Assembly (NCBI GenBank): GCA_900471525.1
Contig: UCEZ01000006.1
Coordinates: forward strand, 1 to 64,000
Direction: 5' to 3'
From: Hyphomicrobiales bacterium
GTDB taxonomy: Bacteria; Pseudomonadota; Alphaproteobacteria; Rhizobiales; Rhizobiaceae
Length of the DNA: 64,000 bases
Positions 1-10,226 of this stretch are shown here, one piece after another (within the stretch, counting starts at the first letter, position 1; every line of letters starts with the position of its first letter). The position numbers and the translations under genes are program-made. The notes beneath the pieces were generated by a model. It worked only from the letters and a program-made list of their open reading frames with translations, did no database searches and was not told the DNA's origin.

Positions 1-282
1 AGTCGGGGTCTGTAGGGAGGAAAGCTCCCGAGAGAACGCCAAACGGGGCGCTGGAAAGCGTCACAAATATTTATTCATTAGAGACGGTTTCCAGTGCCCC
101 GTCCGAATGATCCGATTTGTCGACACCACGGCGGACACCGCGCGGGGACGTTTCCTGCCGTCCTCGGTTTCAAATCGTCTTCTTTACATCCCGATCTTCG
201 GCACTAGGTCGCTGGATATGCTTTCAGGAAAGCGCGAGACGGTTCCTCGTCTGGAATTGCGCGCCGGCGGAAGGAATGGAGA
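1..282. other. upstream region of the GH32 gene, no gene seen
   Basis: All three forward frames are broken and no recognisable protein end is present. An AT-rich patch lies at about 66-80, a plausible promoter area, but I could not place a convincing -35/-10 pair. A small GGGAG/CTCCC hairpin at 15-29 has no T tract. Short reading frames here match nothing I recognise. Confidence 0.4.
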
Positions 283-1986
283 ATGGCGAACGATATCTCG
301 CAGGGGACGCTGAGGAGGCTGCAGGCCGATGTACCAGTCAGCGCGACGCTGCATGTCTGGCTGAAGGCGACGACGCCGGAAGCGCCGGGGACCATGGCGT
401 TTGTCCTCGGCGGCGACAAGATCGGCGACGTGCAGGTCAGCAATTCCGAGGAATATGTCTTCCGGACCTTCGTCGCCGTCAGTGGCGGCGATCTTTCCTG
501 CGTCTACGATACGGCGACCACCGCGGTCTCCGTCGCCTATTTCTTCAATGCCGCCGAGGTGGTGGAAAACGGCATCACCGTGATGCACACCAGCGTCGCC
601 AATGCGCCGGCGCCCGTGCCGCACGGCTATCATTTCCGCCCGCCGTTCGGCTGGATGAACGATCCCAACGGCTTTGGCCGTTTTGGCGGGCGTCCGCATC
701 TCTTCTATCAGCACTATTCTCACGGGCTGCGTTGGAACACGATGCACTGGGGGCATGCGGTTTCGACGGACTATATCCACTGGCATCACATGCCGATCTT
801 TCTCTTTCCCTCCGAAGATCTGACGGCAAGGCCGGATCGGCGCGGCGGGGCATTTTCCGGCTCGGCCATCCCGATCGAAAATGAGGGCGGTATCCGCGTC
901 TTTTTCACCGAGCAGGTGAGCGAACGTATTCCCGAGACACAAATTCAGCTGACCGCGACCTCGCACAACATCATTACGGCCAGCCAGGCCGAGATCATTC
1001 TTCCAAACCGCCCGGCCGGTCTTGGCCTGACGCTCGATTTTCGCGACCCCTATGTGATCAAGGGACCGGACGGGCTCTGGAAGATGGTTCTCGGCAGCCT
1101 CAGCCAGCAAGGGGGCGTCATTCTTCTCTATGAGACGGACGATCCGGCGGCTGCGGGCGGCTGGCGTTTTATCGGCACACTGCTGCTTGAGGAGCGGTTC
1201 GGAACCGCAGTCATCGAGTGTCCCTGCCTGCTGCCGCTGGATGGCCCCGCCGATAATCCGAAGACACGCTGGGGCCTGATCTATGGCTTGATGAACAGCA
1301 CCCATGCCGACACTGGCCGCAAGAACCTGACTCTGATTGCGGTCGGGCATTTTGATGGCGTCCGGTTTCTGACGGATTTCGAGCAGGAACTCGATTTCGG
1401 CACCGACAATTATGCCTTCCAGGCCTTTGTCGACGGCGAGACGCCTGTCGGCATTGGCTGGCTTGCCAATTGGGCGGATGTCTCCCACACCATCGATTTC
1501 CCAACGGCGATGACGCTGCCGAGGAGGCTGCTGCTTCAGGATGATGCGGTCCTGACACCGCCGGTGCCGGCGGTCGAGAGCCTGCGCAGCGCAGTCATCG
1601 ATGAAACACGGCTTGCCGCTGGCGAGATGGTGGGATTGGAAACCGGCGCGGTTGAAATCTTGCTGGAATTGGCATCGCCTGGAGCACCGTTCGTTCTCCG
1701 TTTCGATCACCCGGGCGTGGCCCTGGCGCTTCAGCTCGATGCCGAGGGTTTGTCCATTCTCTATACGCTTCCCGACGTCGAAACCGTGCCGCGCTATATC
1801 GCGCGCGGCGCGCGCCCGTCCAGCCTGCGGATTTTTCTCGATGCCGGCTCGATCGAAGTGTTCGCCGATGATGGTCGCTGGGCGGGGACGAAGCGCATCG
1901 AAGGGTTTGAGCCCGTCCGCTCCGTCCGCCTTGAGGCGATTGAGGGTTACGTAACGTCAGGCCGCATCTTTTCCCTTGAATTGTAG
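283..1986 (+). CDS. glycoside hydrolase family 32 (sucrose/levan-type beta-fructosidase)
   Basis: The 567-residue protein carries the GH32 active-site blocks. WMNDPNG lies at 124-130 with the likely nucleophile Asp127, FRDP at 253-256 holds the transition-state-stabilising Asp255, and EC at 312-313 holds the acid/base Glu312. The five-bladed catalytic propeller spans roughly 115-420, followed by the usual C-terminal beta-sandwich with a FLDAGSIEVF-like motif. About 110 residues precede the catalytic domain; this is longer than most sucrose-6-phosphate hydrolases and may be an extra beta domain. No signal peptide is visible, so it probably acts in the cytoplasm on an imported fructoside. The ATG is preceded by a GGAAGGAATGGAG stretch. 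No transporter or regulator is seen beside it, but the left edge of the window is close. The exact substrate cannot be read from the sequence. Confidence 0.9.
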   Translation: MANDISQGTLRRLQADVPVSATLHVWLKATTPEAPGTMAFVLGGDKIGDVQVSNSEEYVFRTFVAVSGGDLSCVYDTATTAVSVAYFFNAAEVVENGITVMHTSVANAPAPVPHGYHFRPPFGWMNDPNGFGRFGGRPHLFYQHYSHGLRWNTMHWGHAVSTDYIHWHHMPIFLFPSEDLTARPDRRGGAFSGSAIPIENEGGIRVFFTEQVSERIPETQIQLTATSHNIITASQAEIILPNRPAGLGLTLDFRDPYVIKGPDGLWKMVLGSLSQQGGVILLYETDDPAAAGGWRFIGTLLLEERFGTAVIECPCLLPLDGPADNPKTRWGLIYGLMNSTHADTGRKNLTLIAVGHFDGVRFLTDFEQELDFGTDNYAFQAFVDGETPVGIGWLANWADVSHTIDFPTAMTLPRRLLLQDDAVLTPPVPAVESLRSAVIDETRLAAGEMVGLETGAVEILLELASPGAPFVLRFDHPGVALALQLDAEGLSILYTLPDVETVPRYIARGARPSSLRIFLDAGSIEVFADDGRWAGTKRIEGFEPVRSVRLEAIEGYVTSGRIFSLEL

Positions 1987-2103
1987 GTTTTCCACCGCGG
2001 GAAGCGGGCCAAAGCCGGATGATGTGTCCGTTCGGATTTATCTAAAAACGTCTCTTTAACGTTTACCGGTTAGTAATCTCTCTGAAAGTGAGAGATCTGA
2101 GCG

Positions 2104-2676
2104 ATGCGTATTGCGTTTATCGTCGCCCTTCTGCTTCTGGCTGGCTGTGCGAGCGCCCCGAGAGAGACCCGAAACGCCTGCGCGATTTTCGAGCAGCGTG
2201 ACGGCTGGTTCAACAACTGGCAGCGCGCCGCCGAACATGCGGAGCGTGAGTACGGCGTTCCCGTGCCGATCCTGATGGCGACGATCTACACCGAATCCGG
2301 CTTCCGCCCGAATGCCCGGCCGCCGCGCACCAAGCTGTTCGGTTTCATCCCCTGGAAGCGCCAGTCGACCGCCTACGGTTTCTCGCAGGCGCTGAACGGT
2401 ACTTGGTCTCACTACAAGCGATCGACCGGGCACCTGATGGCCCGGCGGACGAAATTCTCCGACGCCATCCACTTCGTTGCCTGGTATCACAATCAAAGCA
2501 GCAAGAAGAACGGCATTGCCCGCACCGACGCCTATAATCTTTATCTGGCTTACTATCTGGGTGATGCCGGATACCGGAAGGGCGCCTGGCGCGGCAATGC
2601 GCAGTTGCAGAATGCCGCCCGCCGCTCGGCCAATATTGCCAATACCTATGCCAAACAGTTGCGCTCCTGCGACTGA
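2104..2676 (+). CDS. lytic-transglycosylase-like lipoprotein (SLT domain)
   Basis: The 190-residue protein starts with a lipoprotein signal peptide ending in LLAGC, so Cys15 would be lipidated. The rest resembles the SLT/goose-lysozyme fold: ATIYTESGF at 59-67 supplies the likely catalytic Glu64, followed by YGFSQAL and an AWYHNQS segment typical of the family. It should cleave peptidoglycan glycan strands from the envelope side. It stands alone, convergent with a LysR gene only 10 bp away. Similar small SLT lipoproteins are common in Rhizobiales. The substrate and physiological role are inferred from the family only. Confidence 0.8.
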   Translation: MRIAFIVALLLLAGCASAPRETRNACAIFEQRDGWFNNWQRAAEHAEREYGVPVPILMATIYTESGFRPNARPPRTKLFGFIPWKRQSTAYGFSQALNGTWSHYKRSTGHLMARRTKFSDAIHFVAWYHNQSSKKNGIARTDAYNLYLAYYLGDAGYRKGAWRGNAQLQNAARRSANIANTYAKQLRSCD

Positions 2677-2686
2677 CGGCGGTCTC

Positions 2687-3598
2687 TCACTGTGAAAATG
2701 TCGGATCCCAGTAAGGCGGCGTTCCGAACACGGCCCGCAGATGATCGGCCAGCGCTCGCAATTTGACCGAGGGGCGCCGGCCCTCCGGATGGGCGATGTG
2801 GATATATTCGAGTTCGGGTTGAACGCCGATGTCGATGGTTTCAAGATCGCCGGAGGCGACAGCCTCTCCGACCACGAACATTGGCACCAGTGCGATCCCA
2901 AGTCCGGCGACAGCGGCGTCCCTCAGCATGTCGCCGTTGTTGACGCCGAAGCCCATCTGGCCGCGAACAAGGACCGTTCCGGCGGGAGTGGGAAAGCGCC
3001 AGTCGGCGACGCCGCGATTGGTGTAGAAGATGCCTCGGTGCTTTTCCAGGTCCTCGATCGCGCCGGGCTTGCCGTTTTCCTTGAGATAGGCGGGTGAGGC
3101 GACCAGCACCCGTCGGCTCGGGGCCAGCCGCCAGGCCATCAGCCGCGAGTCGGCGATCGGCCCGTTGCGCACCACGGCGTCGTAGCCATCGGCTGCGGCA
3201 TCGACGCGTCGATCGTCAAGGTCGAGCGTCAGTTGCAGGTTCGGATGCTCTGCCAGGAACGGATAGAGTGCCGGTCCGAGATGCATGCGTCCAAAGGTGA
3301 CGGGCGCCGAGATGCGCAAAGGTCCGGAAATCGTTCCGCGCCGCTCGGCCATGTCGGCCGTCGCCTCCTCGATCTCCTGCACGATGCGATTGGCGCGTTC
3401 GAGAAAGGCGGTTCCGTCTTCCGTCAGCGTCAGCTTGCGTGTGGTTCGGTGCAGGAGACCGGCACCGAGGCTGCGTTCGAGTTCGGCAAGCCGTTCGCTG
3501 ACGACCGACTTCGACAACCGCAGGCGCCGCGCCGCCTCGCTGATCGAGCCGCTTTCGGCGACGGCGACAAAACTGGCAATGCCGTCAAGCTTCATCAT
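2687..3598 (-). CDS. LysR-family transcriptional regulator
   Basis: The 303-residue protein has an N-terminal winged helix-turn-helix of about 60 residues (FVAVAESGSISEAARRL, then RLAELERSLG) and a periplasmic-binding-protein-like effector domain from about 90. This is the domain order of LysR regulators of the subgroup that controls oxidoreductase genes. It is divergent from the SDR gene at 3738, with 139 bp between the two starts, so the SDR pair is its most likely target. The effector is unknown. I did not find a clear T-N11-A palindrome in the gap that I would defend. Confidence 0.9.
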   Translation of the reverse strand: MMKLDGIASFVAVAESGSISEAARRLRLSKSVVSERLAELERSLGAGLLHRTTRKLTLTEDGTAFLERANRIVQEIEEATADMAERRGTISGPLRISAPVTFGRMHLGPALYPFLAEHPNLQLTLDLDDRRVDAAADGYDAVVRNGPIADSRLMAWRLAPSRRVLVASPAYLKENGKPGAIEDLEKHRGIFYTNRGVADWRFPTPAGTVLVRGQMGFGVNNGDMLRDAAVAGLGIALVPMFVVGEAVASGDLETIDIGVQPELEYIHIAHPEGRRPSVKLRALADHLRAVFGTPPYWDPTFSQ

Positions 3599-3737
3599 TG
3601 TTCGGTTTTCCCGGATGCGAGTTCCATGATTTGCAGACTAATCAGAACGATAAAAGAAAGCCATATTGCCCTCAAGCAAACGGCATGAAGAGACGCCAAC
3701 ACGGCGCCTCGACCGCTCTGCCAAAGAGGAAAAGATC

Positions 3738-4502
3738 ATGGAACGCCTGTCCAACAAAGTTGCAATCGTCACCGGTGCCAGCGCCGGTATCGGCCGCGCC
3801 ACCGCAAAGCTGTTCGCAGCCGAAGGCGCCAAGCTCGTCGTCGGCGCCCGCCGCCAGAGCGAACTCGACGAACTCGTTGCCGAAATCAAGGCAGACGGCG
3901 GCGATGCCGTCGCGCTTGCCGGAGACGTCCGCTCGGAAGAATATGCCAAGGCGCTTGTCGCGCTTGCCGTCGAAAAATACGGCCGCCTCGACATCGCCTT
4001 CAACAACGCCGGAACACTCGGCGAAGCCGGTCCTTCGACTGGTGTCTCCGAACAGGGCTGGAACGATGCAATCGCCATCAACCTGACCGGCTCGTTTCTC
4101 GGTGCCAAGCACCAGATCGCCGAAATGGTCAAGCATGGCGCGGGCTCGGTGATCTTCACCTCGACCTTCGTCGGCTACAGTTTTGCATTTCCGGGCGTTG
4201 CCGCCTATGCCGCATCGAAGGCCGGCCTGATCGGGCTGACACAGGCGCTTGCTGCCGAATTTGGCCCGCAAGGGGTCCGCGTCAATGCCATCCTGCCGGG
4301 GGCAGTCGATACGTCGATGTACCGCGAGATGAACAACACGCCGGAATCGCAGTCCTTCATCACCAACCTGCATGCGCTGAAACGGGTTGCCACGCCGGAA
4401 GAACTTGCAAAGTCGGTACTCTACCTCGCCTCCGACGATGCTGCCTTCGTGACCGGTACAGCTTCGCTGATCGACGGCGGTGCCTCGATCACCCGTACCT
4501 GA
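3738..4502 (+). CDS. short-chain dehydrogenase/reductase
   Basis: The 254-residue protein is a classical SDR. TGASAGIG at 12-19 binds the nicotinamide cofactor, NNAG is at 89-92, a Ser lies near 142, and Tyr157/Lys161 form the catalytic YxxxK. It ends with the usual IDGG signature. An open frame begins upstream at 3666, but ATG 3738 matches the family start and follows a GAGGA box with good spacing. A second SDR follows 40 bp downstream, and a LysR gene is divergent upstream, so these probably form one LysR-controlled unit. The substrate is unknown; the two enzymes are clearly different SDRs rather than recent duplicates. Confidence 0.88.
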   Translation: MERLSNKVAIVTGASAGIGRATAKLFAAEGAKLVVGARRQSELDELVAEIKADGGDAVALAGDVRSEEYAKALVALAVEKYGRLDIAFNNAGTLGEAGPSTGVSEQGWNDAIAINLTGSFLGAKHQIAEMVKHGAGSVIFTSTFVGYSFAFPGVAAYAASKAGLIGLTQALAAEFGPQGVRVNAILPGAVDTSMYREMNNTPESQSFITNLHALKRVATPEELAKSVLYLASDDAAFVTGTASLIDGGASITRT

Positions 4503-4542
4503 ACCTGTCGTCTGAACCCAAGTCACAACAAGGAATTTCACC

Positions 4543-5283
4543 ATGTCACGCCTGCAGAACAAAACCGCTTTGATCACCGGCGGCACCAGCGGTATCGGCC
4601 TTGAAACGGCCCGCCAATTCATCGCCGAAGGCGCCCGTGTCGCGGTCACCGGCACCAATCCGGCAACCCTCGAAGCCGCCCGCGCCGAACTCGGCGACAA
4701 GGCGCTCTTCATACAAGCCAATGCCGGGGATGTTGCCGGACAGAAAGCCGTCGCGGAAGCGATCGAGAACGCCTTTGGCCATCTCGACATCCTGTTCGTC
4801 AACGCCGGTGCGGCCGATTTCCGGCCGATCGAACAGTTCGACGAAGAGGGTTTCGATCGCTCGGTTGCCATCAACGTCAAAGGCCCGTTCTTCCTGATCC
4901 AGGCGCTTCTGCCGATCCTTGCCAACCCGGCCTCGATCGTGCTCAACACCTCGATCAATGCCCATATCGGCATGCCGAACACCAGCGTCTACGCACTGAC
5001 CAAGGCCGCCTTGCTGTCCTTTGCCAAGACGTTATCCGGTGAACTGATCGGCCGGGGCATCCGCGTCAATGCCATCAGCCCCGGTCCGGTCGCAACGCCG
5101 CTCTACGGCAAGCTCGGCATGTCTGCCGCGGACACTGATGCCATGGCTGCGGCCAAAATCCCGGCCGGCCGATTTGGCAATCCGAGCGAAATTGCCAAGG
5201 CCGTGGTTTTCCTCGCCTCCGACGAATCGACCTATACCGTCGGCAACGAACTTGTCATCGACGGTGGCATGAGCAATCTCTGA
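4543..5283 (+). CDS. short-chain dehydrogenase/reductase
   Basis: The 246-residue protein shows TGGTSGIG at 12-19, NAG at 87-89, Ser137, and Tyr150/Lys154 as the catalytic pair, ending with VIDGG. It resembles the broad group of cytoplasmic NAD(P)-dependent oxidoreductases annotated as glucose or 3-oxoacyl reductases. An AAGGAA box sits just before the ATG. It follows the other SDR by 40 bp and is followed by a strong hairpin at 5296-5327, which suggests the end of that transcript. The substrate is not predictable. Confidence 0.87.
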   Translation: MSRLQNKTALITGGTSGIGLETARQFIAEGARVAVTGTNPATLEAARAELGDKALFIQANAGDVAGQKAVAEAIENAFGHLDILFVNAGAADFRPIEQFDEEGFDRSVAINVKGPFFLIQALLPILANPASIVLNTSINAHIGMPNTSVYALTKAALLSFAKTLSGELIGRGIRVNAISPGPVATPLYGKLGMSAADTDAMAAAKIPAGRFGNPSEIAKAVVFLASDESTYTVGNELVIDGGMSNL

Positions 5284-5295
5284 ACCCAACGTGCC

Positions 5296-5327
5296 GCCCG
5301 GCCCGGTTCCTTCGAGCCGGGCCGGGC
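5296..5327. other. strong GC-rich hairpin downstream of the SDR pair
   Basis: Positions 5296-5306 and 5317-5327 are perfectly complementary (11 bp, GCCCGGCCCGG). The stem can extend by a G-T, an A-T and a C-G pair to leave a CTTC loop. No T run follows, so it is not a textbook intrinsic terminator. It could stabilise the 3' end of the mRNA or weakly terminate. Confidence 0.55.
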
Positions 5328-5423
5328 AGCGGCAACCTGCAACAACGGACAATTCAACATTTCCTTGAAATCGGCAGTCAAAACGGGCAAAGCACCAGCC
5401 ACCGACCAGTTTCAGGGAATTCC

Positions 5424-6317
5424 ATGAACGCCGCGTCCCGCATCCCCCGCCTGCTCGACCATCTTGTATTGCCGGTCATCGACCTTGCGACCGCCCGTGA
5501 GCGCTATGTCAAGCTCGGCTTCACCGTGGCTGCCGATGCGCTTCATCCCTTCGGAACTGAAAACGCCTGCATCTTCCTGTCCGACAAGACCTATCTCGAG
5601 CCTCTTGGTATCGCCAAGCGCGAGGAGTGCGAGGCAGCAGCTCTGGGCGGCAATATCTTTGTTGCCCGCGACCAGGCCTACAGGTTCCGCCGCGGGCAGG
5701 ACGGGTTTTCCGCAATCGTGGTGAGCACCGACGACGCGGACGCGGATTATGCGCGTTTCCGGGAGAAGGGCATTTCGGCCGGCGAGATGCTGGAGTTTTC
5801 CCGGCGGATGCTGCTCCCGAACGGCACGCAGGCAACGGGCAGTTTTCGTCTTGCCTTTGCCGCTGATCTGCGGTCTCCGGATTTCTTCTTTTTCAGCTGT
5901 CAGCGCGTGACGCCACTTCCGTCCGATCGTTCGGCGTTGGAAACCCACGCCAATGGCGTTCTCGGCATGTCCGAGGTTGTTCTGTCCGAACCCAATCCCA
6001 CCGATTTCCAGTACATCCTCCAGGAAGCGGTCGACGAACGTGAAGTCTCGGCCCATTCCTTCGGCATGGACATCGAGACGCGCAACGGCGTCAAGATTTC
6101 CGTTCTCAACCAGGCCGGCATGGCCGGTTTCTTTGACGGCAAGACGCCGGGTCATTCGCGCGGACTGCGCGGTCGCGCCGTCGTCTTCAAGGTTGCCGAT
6201 CTCAAGGCGACCGAGCATCTTCTTGCCGCAAATGCGGTGTCCTTCATCAGAAAAGACAATCGCTTGATCGTCCCGGAAGCGCCGGGGCAGGGTGTCATTT
6301 TCGCATTCGGAGAATAA
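5424..6317 (+). CDS. VOC-superfamily (glyoxalase-like) protein
   Basis: The 297-residue protein starts with a glyoxalase-like beta-alpha-beta-beta-beta module ([18 protein letters not shown], then LGFTVA), and a second related half follows from about 155. The N-terminal half resembles the Glyoxalase_3 domain, whose members are usually uncharacterised. It ends 2 bp before kdsA, so the two are probably co-transcribed. Whether that reflects a functional link to lipopolysaccharide sugar synthesis is unknown. Metal ligands could not be assigned with confidence. Confidence 0.75.
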   Translation: MNAASRIPRLLDHLVLPVIDLATARERYVKLGFTVAADALHPFGTENACIFLSDKTYLEPLGIAKREECEAAALGGNIFVARDQAYRFRRGQDGFSAIVVSTDDADADYARFREKGISAGEMLEFSRRMLLPNGTQATGSFRLAFAADLRSPDFFFFSCQRVTPLPSDRSALETHANGVLGMSEVVLSEPNPTDFQYILQEAVDEREVSAHSFGMDIETRNGVKISVLNQAGMAGFFDGKTPGHSRGLRGRAVVFKVADLKATEHLLAANAVSFIRKDNRLIVPEAPGQGVIFAFGE

Positions 6318-6319
6318 TC

Positions 6320-7159
6320 ATGCAGACCAATGCAAACGTGGTGGTCGGTAGCGGCGCTGCCCAGGTGGTGTTTTCCAACACCCAGAAACTGTCGTTGATC
6401 GCCGGCCCCTGCCAGATGGAAAGCCGCGACCATGCCTTCATGATCGCAGGCAAAATGGTAGAACTCTGCAAGTCTCTCGGTATCGGGCTTGTCTACAAAT
6501 CATCCTTCGACAAGGCCAACCGCACCTCGATTTCCGGCAAGCGCGGCATCGGCCTCGAAAAGGCGATGGAAATCTTCGCCGATCTCAAGAAGGAATACGG
6601 CTTTCCGGTCCTCACCGACATTCACACGGAAGAGCAGTGCGCGCTCGTCGCGCCGACCATCGATATCCTGCAAATCCCGGCATTCCTCTGCCGCCAGACC
6701 GACCTTCTGATCGCGGCGGCGAAGACCGGTCGGGTCATCAACGTCAAGAAGGGCCAGTTCCTTGCGCCCTGGGACATGAAGAACGTCCTCGCCAAGTTCA
6801 CCGAAAGCGGCAATCCGAATGTGCTGCTGTGCGAGCGCGGTGCTTCTTTCGGCTATAATACGCTGGTCTCCGACATGCGCTCGCTACCGATCATGGCGGG
6901 CCTTGGCGCGCCGGTGGTGTTCGACGCCACCCATTCGGTGCAGCAGCCGGGCGGGCAGGGCGCGTCGTCTGGCGGCCAGCGCGAATTCGTCGAGACGCTG
7001 GCACGCGCTGCCGTTGCCGTTGGTGTGGCCGGCGTATTCATCGAAACGCATGAGGATCCGGACAACGCACCGTCTGACGGCCCGAACATGGTGCACCTGA
7101 AGGATATGCCGCGTCTCCTGGAGACCTTGCTTGCCTTTGACGCGGTCGCCAAGCGCTGA
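6320..7159 (+). CDS. kdsA: 3-deoxy-8-phosphooctulonate (KDO-8-P) synthase
   Basis: The 279-residue enzyme condenses phosphoenolpyruvate with arabinose-5-phosphate in lipopolysaccharide core synthesis, in the cytoplasm. The sequence shows AGPCQMES at 28-35, [11 protein letters not shown], the CRQTDLL stretch, NVKKGQF and [11 protein letters not shown], all standard for KdsA. Cys31 in the GPC motif is the residue that distinguishes metal-dependent KdsA enzymes from the metal-independent E. coli type, which has Asn there, so a divalent metal requirement is expected. It starts 2 bp after the VOC gene; eno follows after a 133 bp gap. Confidence 0.97.
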   Translation: MQTNANVVVGSGAAQVVFSNTQKLSLIAGPCQMESRDHAFMIAGKMVELCKSLGIGLVYKSSFDKANRTSISGKRGIGLEKAMEIFADLKKEYGFPVLTDIHTEEQCALVAPTIDILQIPAFLCRQTDLLIAAAKTGRVINVKKGQFLAPWDMKNVLAKFTESGNPNVLLCERGASFGYNTLVSDMRSLPIMAGLGAPVVFDATHSVQQPGGQGASSGGQREFVETLARAAVAVGVAGVFIETHEDPDNAPSDGPNMVHLKDMPRLLETLLAFDAVAKR

Positions 7160-7277
7160 ACGCCGGCTTTGTGAATTTTTCTTGAAGGCCGGGCGCCGGG
7201 CGGCAATTGCTCGGTCCCGCCATTGTAATTTCCGGTCCATGAATTATGACAGGACCATCCTCCACCACCATGTTTGA

Positions 7278-8567
<1,290 letters not shown>

Positions 8568-8588
8568 TGCGTTCACGCTGATATGATG

Positions 8589-8621
8589 AAACCCGCGTCC
8601 GGAGACGGACGCGGGTTTTTT
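8589..8621 (+). terminator. intrinsic terminator after eno
   Basis: A perfect 12 bp stem (8589-8600 with 8607-8618, loop GGAGAC) runs into a T tract at 8616-8621, 21 bp after the eno stop. Confidence 0.93.
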
Positions 8622-8700
8622 GTTGCCTCCTGTTATGGTCAACGGTCGGTTAATCAATGGCTGGTAGCGTGTCATGGTATTGCGTATCAGGGCATGATCT

Positions 8701-9009
8701 ATGTGGACCAAACACCATAAGAAACGGAAGCTGGGGCGGTTCGTCATGCCGCTCATCACCATCGCTTTCCTCTCCTATTTCGGCTATCATTCCATCCACG
8801 GCGATTATGGACTGAAGGCAACCGAGAAATTCGACCGCCAGCGCATCGAGCGCCAGGCGCGTCTGGACGAGCTGACGCAGCAGCGTCAAACGCTTGAAAA
8901 GGAAGTGGCACTCTTGAGCGATGGCTCGCTCGAACGCGACATGCTGGACGAAAAGGCCCGGTTCGGGTTGAATATGTCGCGCGCCGACGAAATCGTGATT
9001 TTTCACTGA
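8701..9009 (+). CDS. ftsB: septum formation initiator family protein (FtsB/DivIC-like)
   Basis: The 102-residue protein has a short basic N-terminus, one membrane segment at about 16-33 (MPLITIAFLSYFGYH) and a heptad-rich coiled coil at about 45-80. This is the build of FtsB/DivIC, a component of the FtsQBL division complex at the septum. In alphaproteobacteria the gene typically lies between eno and pdhA, as here. The protein is divergent in sequence, so the family assignment rests on architecture and on gene order. Confidence 0.82.
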   Translation: MWTKHHKKRKLGRFVMPLITIAFLSYFGYHSIHGDYGLKATEKFDRQRIERQARLDELTQQRQTLEKEVALLSDGSLERDMLDEKARFGLNMSRADEIVIFH

Positions 9010-9044
9010 ATTGCCGAATTAACCGAAATCACGTTAATCGTGAA

Positions 9045-9072
9045 TTTGTAAGTAAAATCATAAACTTACAAA
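9045..9072. promoter_or_regulatory. perfect inverted repeat upstream of pdhA, probable operator
   Basis: TTTGTAAGT at 9045-9053 is mirrored exactly by ACTTACAAA at 9064-9072, with a 10 bp AT-rich spacer. It sits about 26 bp upstream of the likely pdhA -35 box. The shape is that of a binding site for a dimeric regulator; which one is unknown. Confidence 0.6.
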
Positions 9073-9097
9073 GAATATAAGCCATGCAAATATGGCA

Positions 9098-9126
9098 TTG
9101 CTGTGGCGGCATTCTTTGCCTATGGT
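9098..9126 (+). promoter_or_regulatory. probable sigma-70-type promoter of the pdh operon
   Basis: TTGCTG (9098-9103) and TATGGT (9121-9126) are separated by 17 bp. Transcription would begin near 9133, giving a leader of about 25 nt before the pdhA ATG. Confidence 0.5.
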
Positions 9127-9158
9127 ACCTGCAAAAGGCAACCATTAGGGAGGAATGA

Positions 9159-10205
9159 ATGGCCCCGCGAAAAACCGCGTCCGTTTCCAATCGGAAAACG
9201 GCGGCGAAGCCCGCCAAAAAGGACTTCGCAAACGGCACGATTGCCGAATTCGATCGCGATGCCGATCTGAAGGCCTACCGCGAAATGCTCCTCATCCGCC
9301 GTTTCGAGGAAAAAGCCGGCCAGCTCTACGGCATGGGCTTCATCGGTGGTTTCTGTCACCTCTACATTGGCCAGGAAGCTGTCGTCGTCGGCATGCAGAT
9401 GGCGCTGAAGGAAGGCGATCAGGTCATCACTGCCTATCGCGACCACGGCCATATGCTGGCCTGCGGCATGAGCGCCCGCGGCGTCATGGCCGAGCTTACC
9501 GGTCGCCGCAGCGGTCTTTCCCGAGGGAAGGGCGGCTCGATGCACATGTTCTCCAAGGAAAAGAATTTTTACGGCGGCCACGGCATCGTCGGCGCGCAGG
9601 TGTCGCTCGGCACGGGTCTCGCCTTTGCCAACCGTTACCGCGGCAATGACAACGTCTCGCTTGCCTATTTCGGCGACGGCGCTGCCAACCAGGGTCAGGT
9701 CTACGAGAGCTTCAACATGGCAGCGCTCTGGAAGCTGCCGGTGATCTACATCGTCGAGAACAACCGCTACGCCATGGGCACCTCGGTGTCGCGCGCGTCG
9801 GCAGGCCATGATTTCTCCCAGCGCGGCGTGGCCCTTGGCATTCCCGGCTTCCAGGTCGACGGCATGGACGTGCGCGCGGTCAAGGCTGCGGGCGATGAAG
9901 CCGTCGAACATTGCCGCGCCGGCAAGGGACCAGTCATCCTCGAGATGCAGACCTATCGTTATCGTGGCCACTCGATGTCCGACCCGGCGAAATATCGTTC
10001 CAAGGACGAAGTGCAGAAGATGCGTTCTGAGCACGATCCGATCGAGCAGGTGAAGGCGCGCATCCTTGAAAAGGGATGGGCGAGCGAAGACGACCTGAAG
10101 GCGATGGACAAGGATGTCCGCGACATCGTCGCCGACAGCGCCGATTTCGCCCAGGCCGATCCGGAGCCGGATGTATCCGAGCTCTACACCGACATTCTGC
10201 TTTAA
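9159..10205 (+). CDS. pdhA: pyruvate dehydrogenase E1 component, alpha subunit
   Basis: The 348-residue protein binds thiamine diphosphate with E1 beta and decarboxylates pyruvate. The TPP/metal motif begins at GDG (172-174) and runs to the ENNRYAM segment, followed by the conserved TYRYRGHSMSDP phosphorylation-loop region. ATG 9159 was chosen over the overlapping out-of-frame ATG at 9155, because only this frame encodes E1 alpha; GGGAGG precedes it. pdhB starts 21 bp downstream. A short Ala/Lys-rich N-terminal extension is typical of the rhizobial protein. Confidence 0.97.
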   Translation: MAPRKTASVSNRKTAAKPAKKDFANGTIAEFDRDADLKAYREMLLIRRFEEKAGQLYGMGFIGGFCHLYIGQEAVVVGMQMALKEGDQVITAYRDHGHMLACGMSARGVMAELTGRRSGLSRGKGGSMHMFSKEKNFYGGHGIVGAQVSLGTGLAFANRYRGNDNVSLAYFGDGAANQGQVYESFNMAALWKLPVIYIVENNRYAMGTSVSRASAGHDFSQRGVALGIPGFQVDGMDVRAVKAAGDEAVEHCRAGKGPVILEMQTYRYRGHSMSDPAKYRSKDEVQKMRSEHDPIEQVKARILEKGWASEDDLKAMDKDVRDIVADSADFAQADPEPDVSELYTDILL

Positions 10206-10226
10206 GACCGGGACGAGGAAAACATC

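Noticed and set aside
184-1710. Long minus-strand reading frame opposite the GH32 gene
   Set aside because: The plus strand encodes a GH32 enzyme with all active-site motifs; the opposite frame is Arg/His/Asp-rich, without any recognisable domain, as is common in GC-rich DNA.
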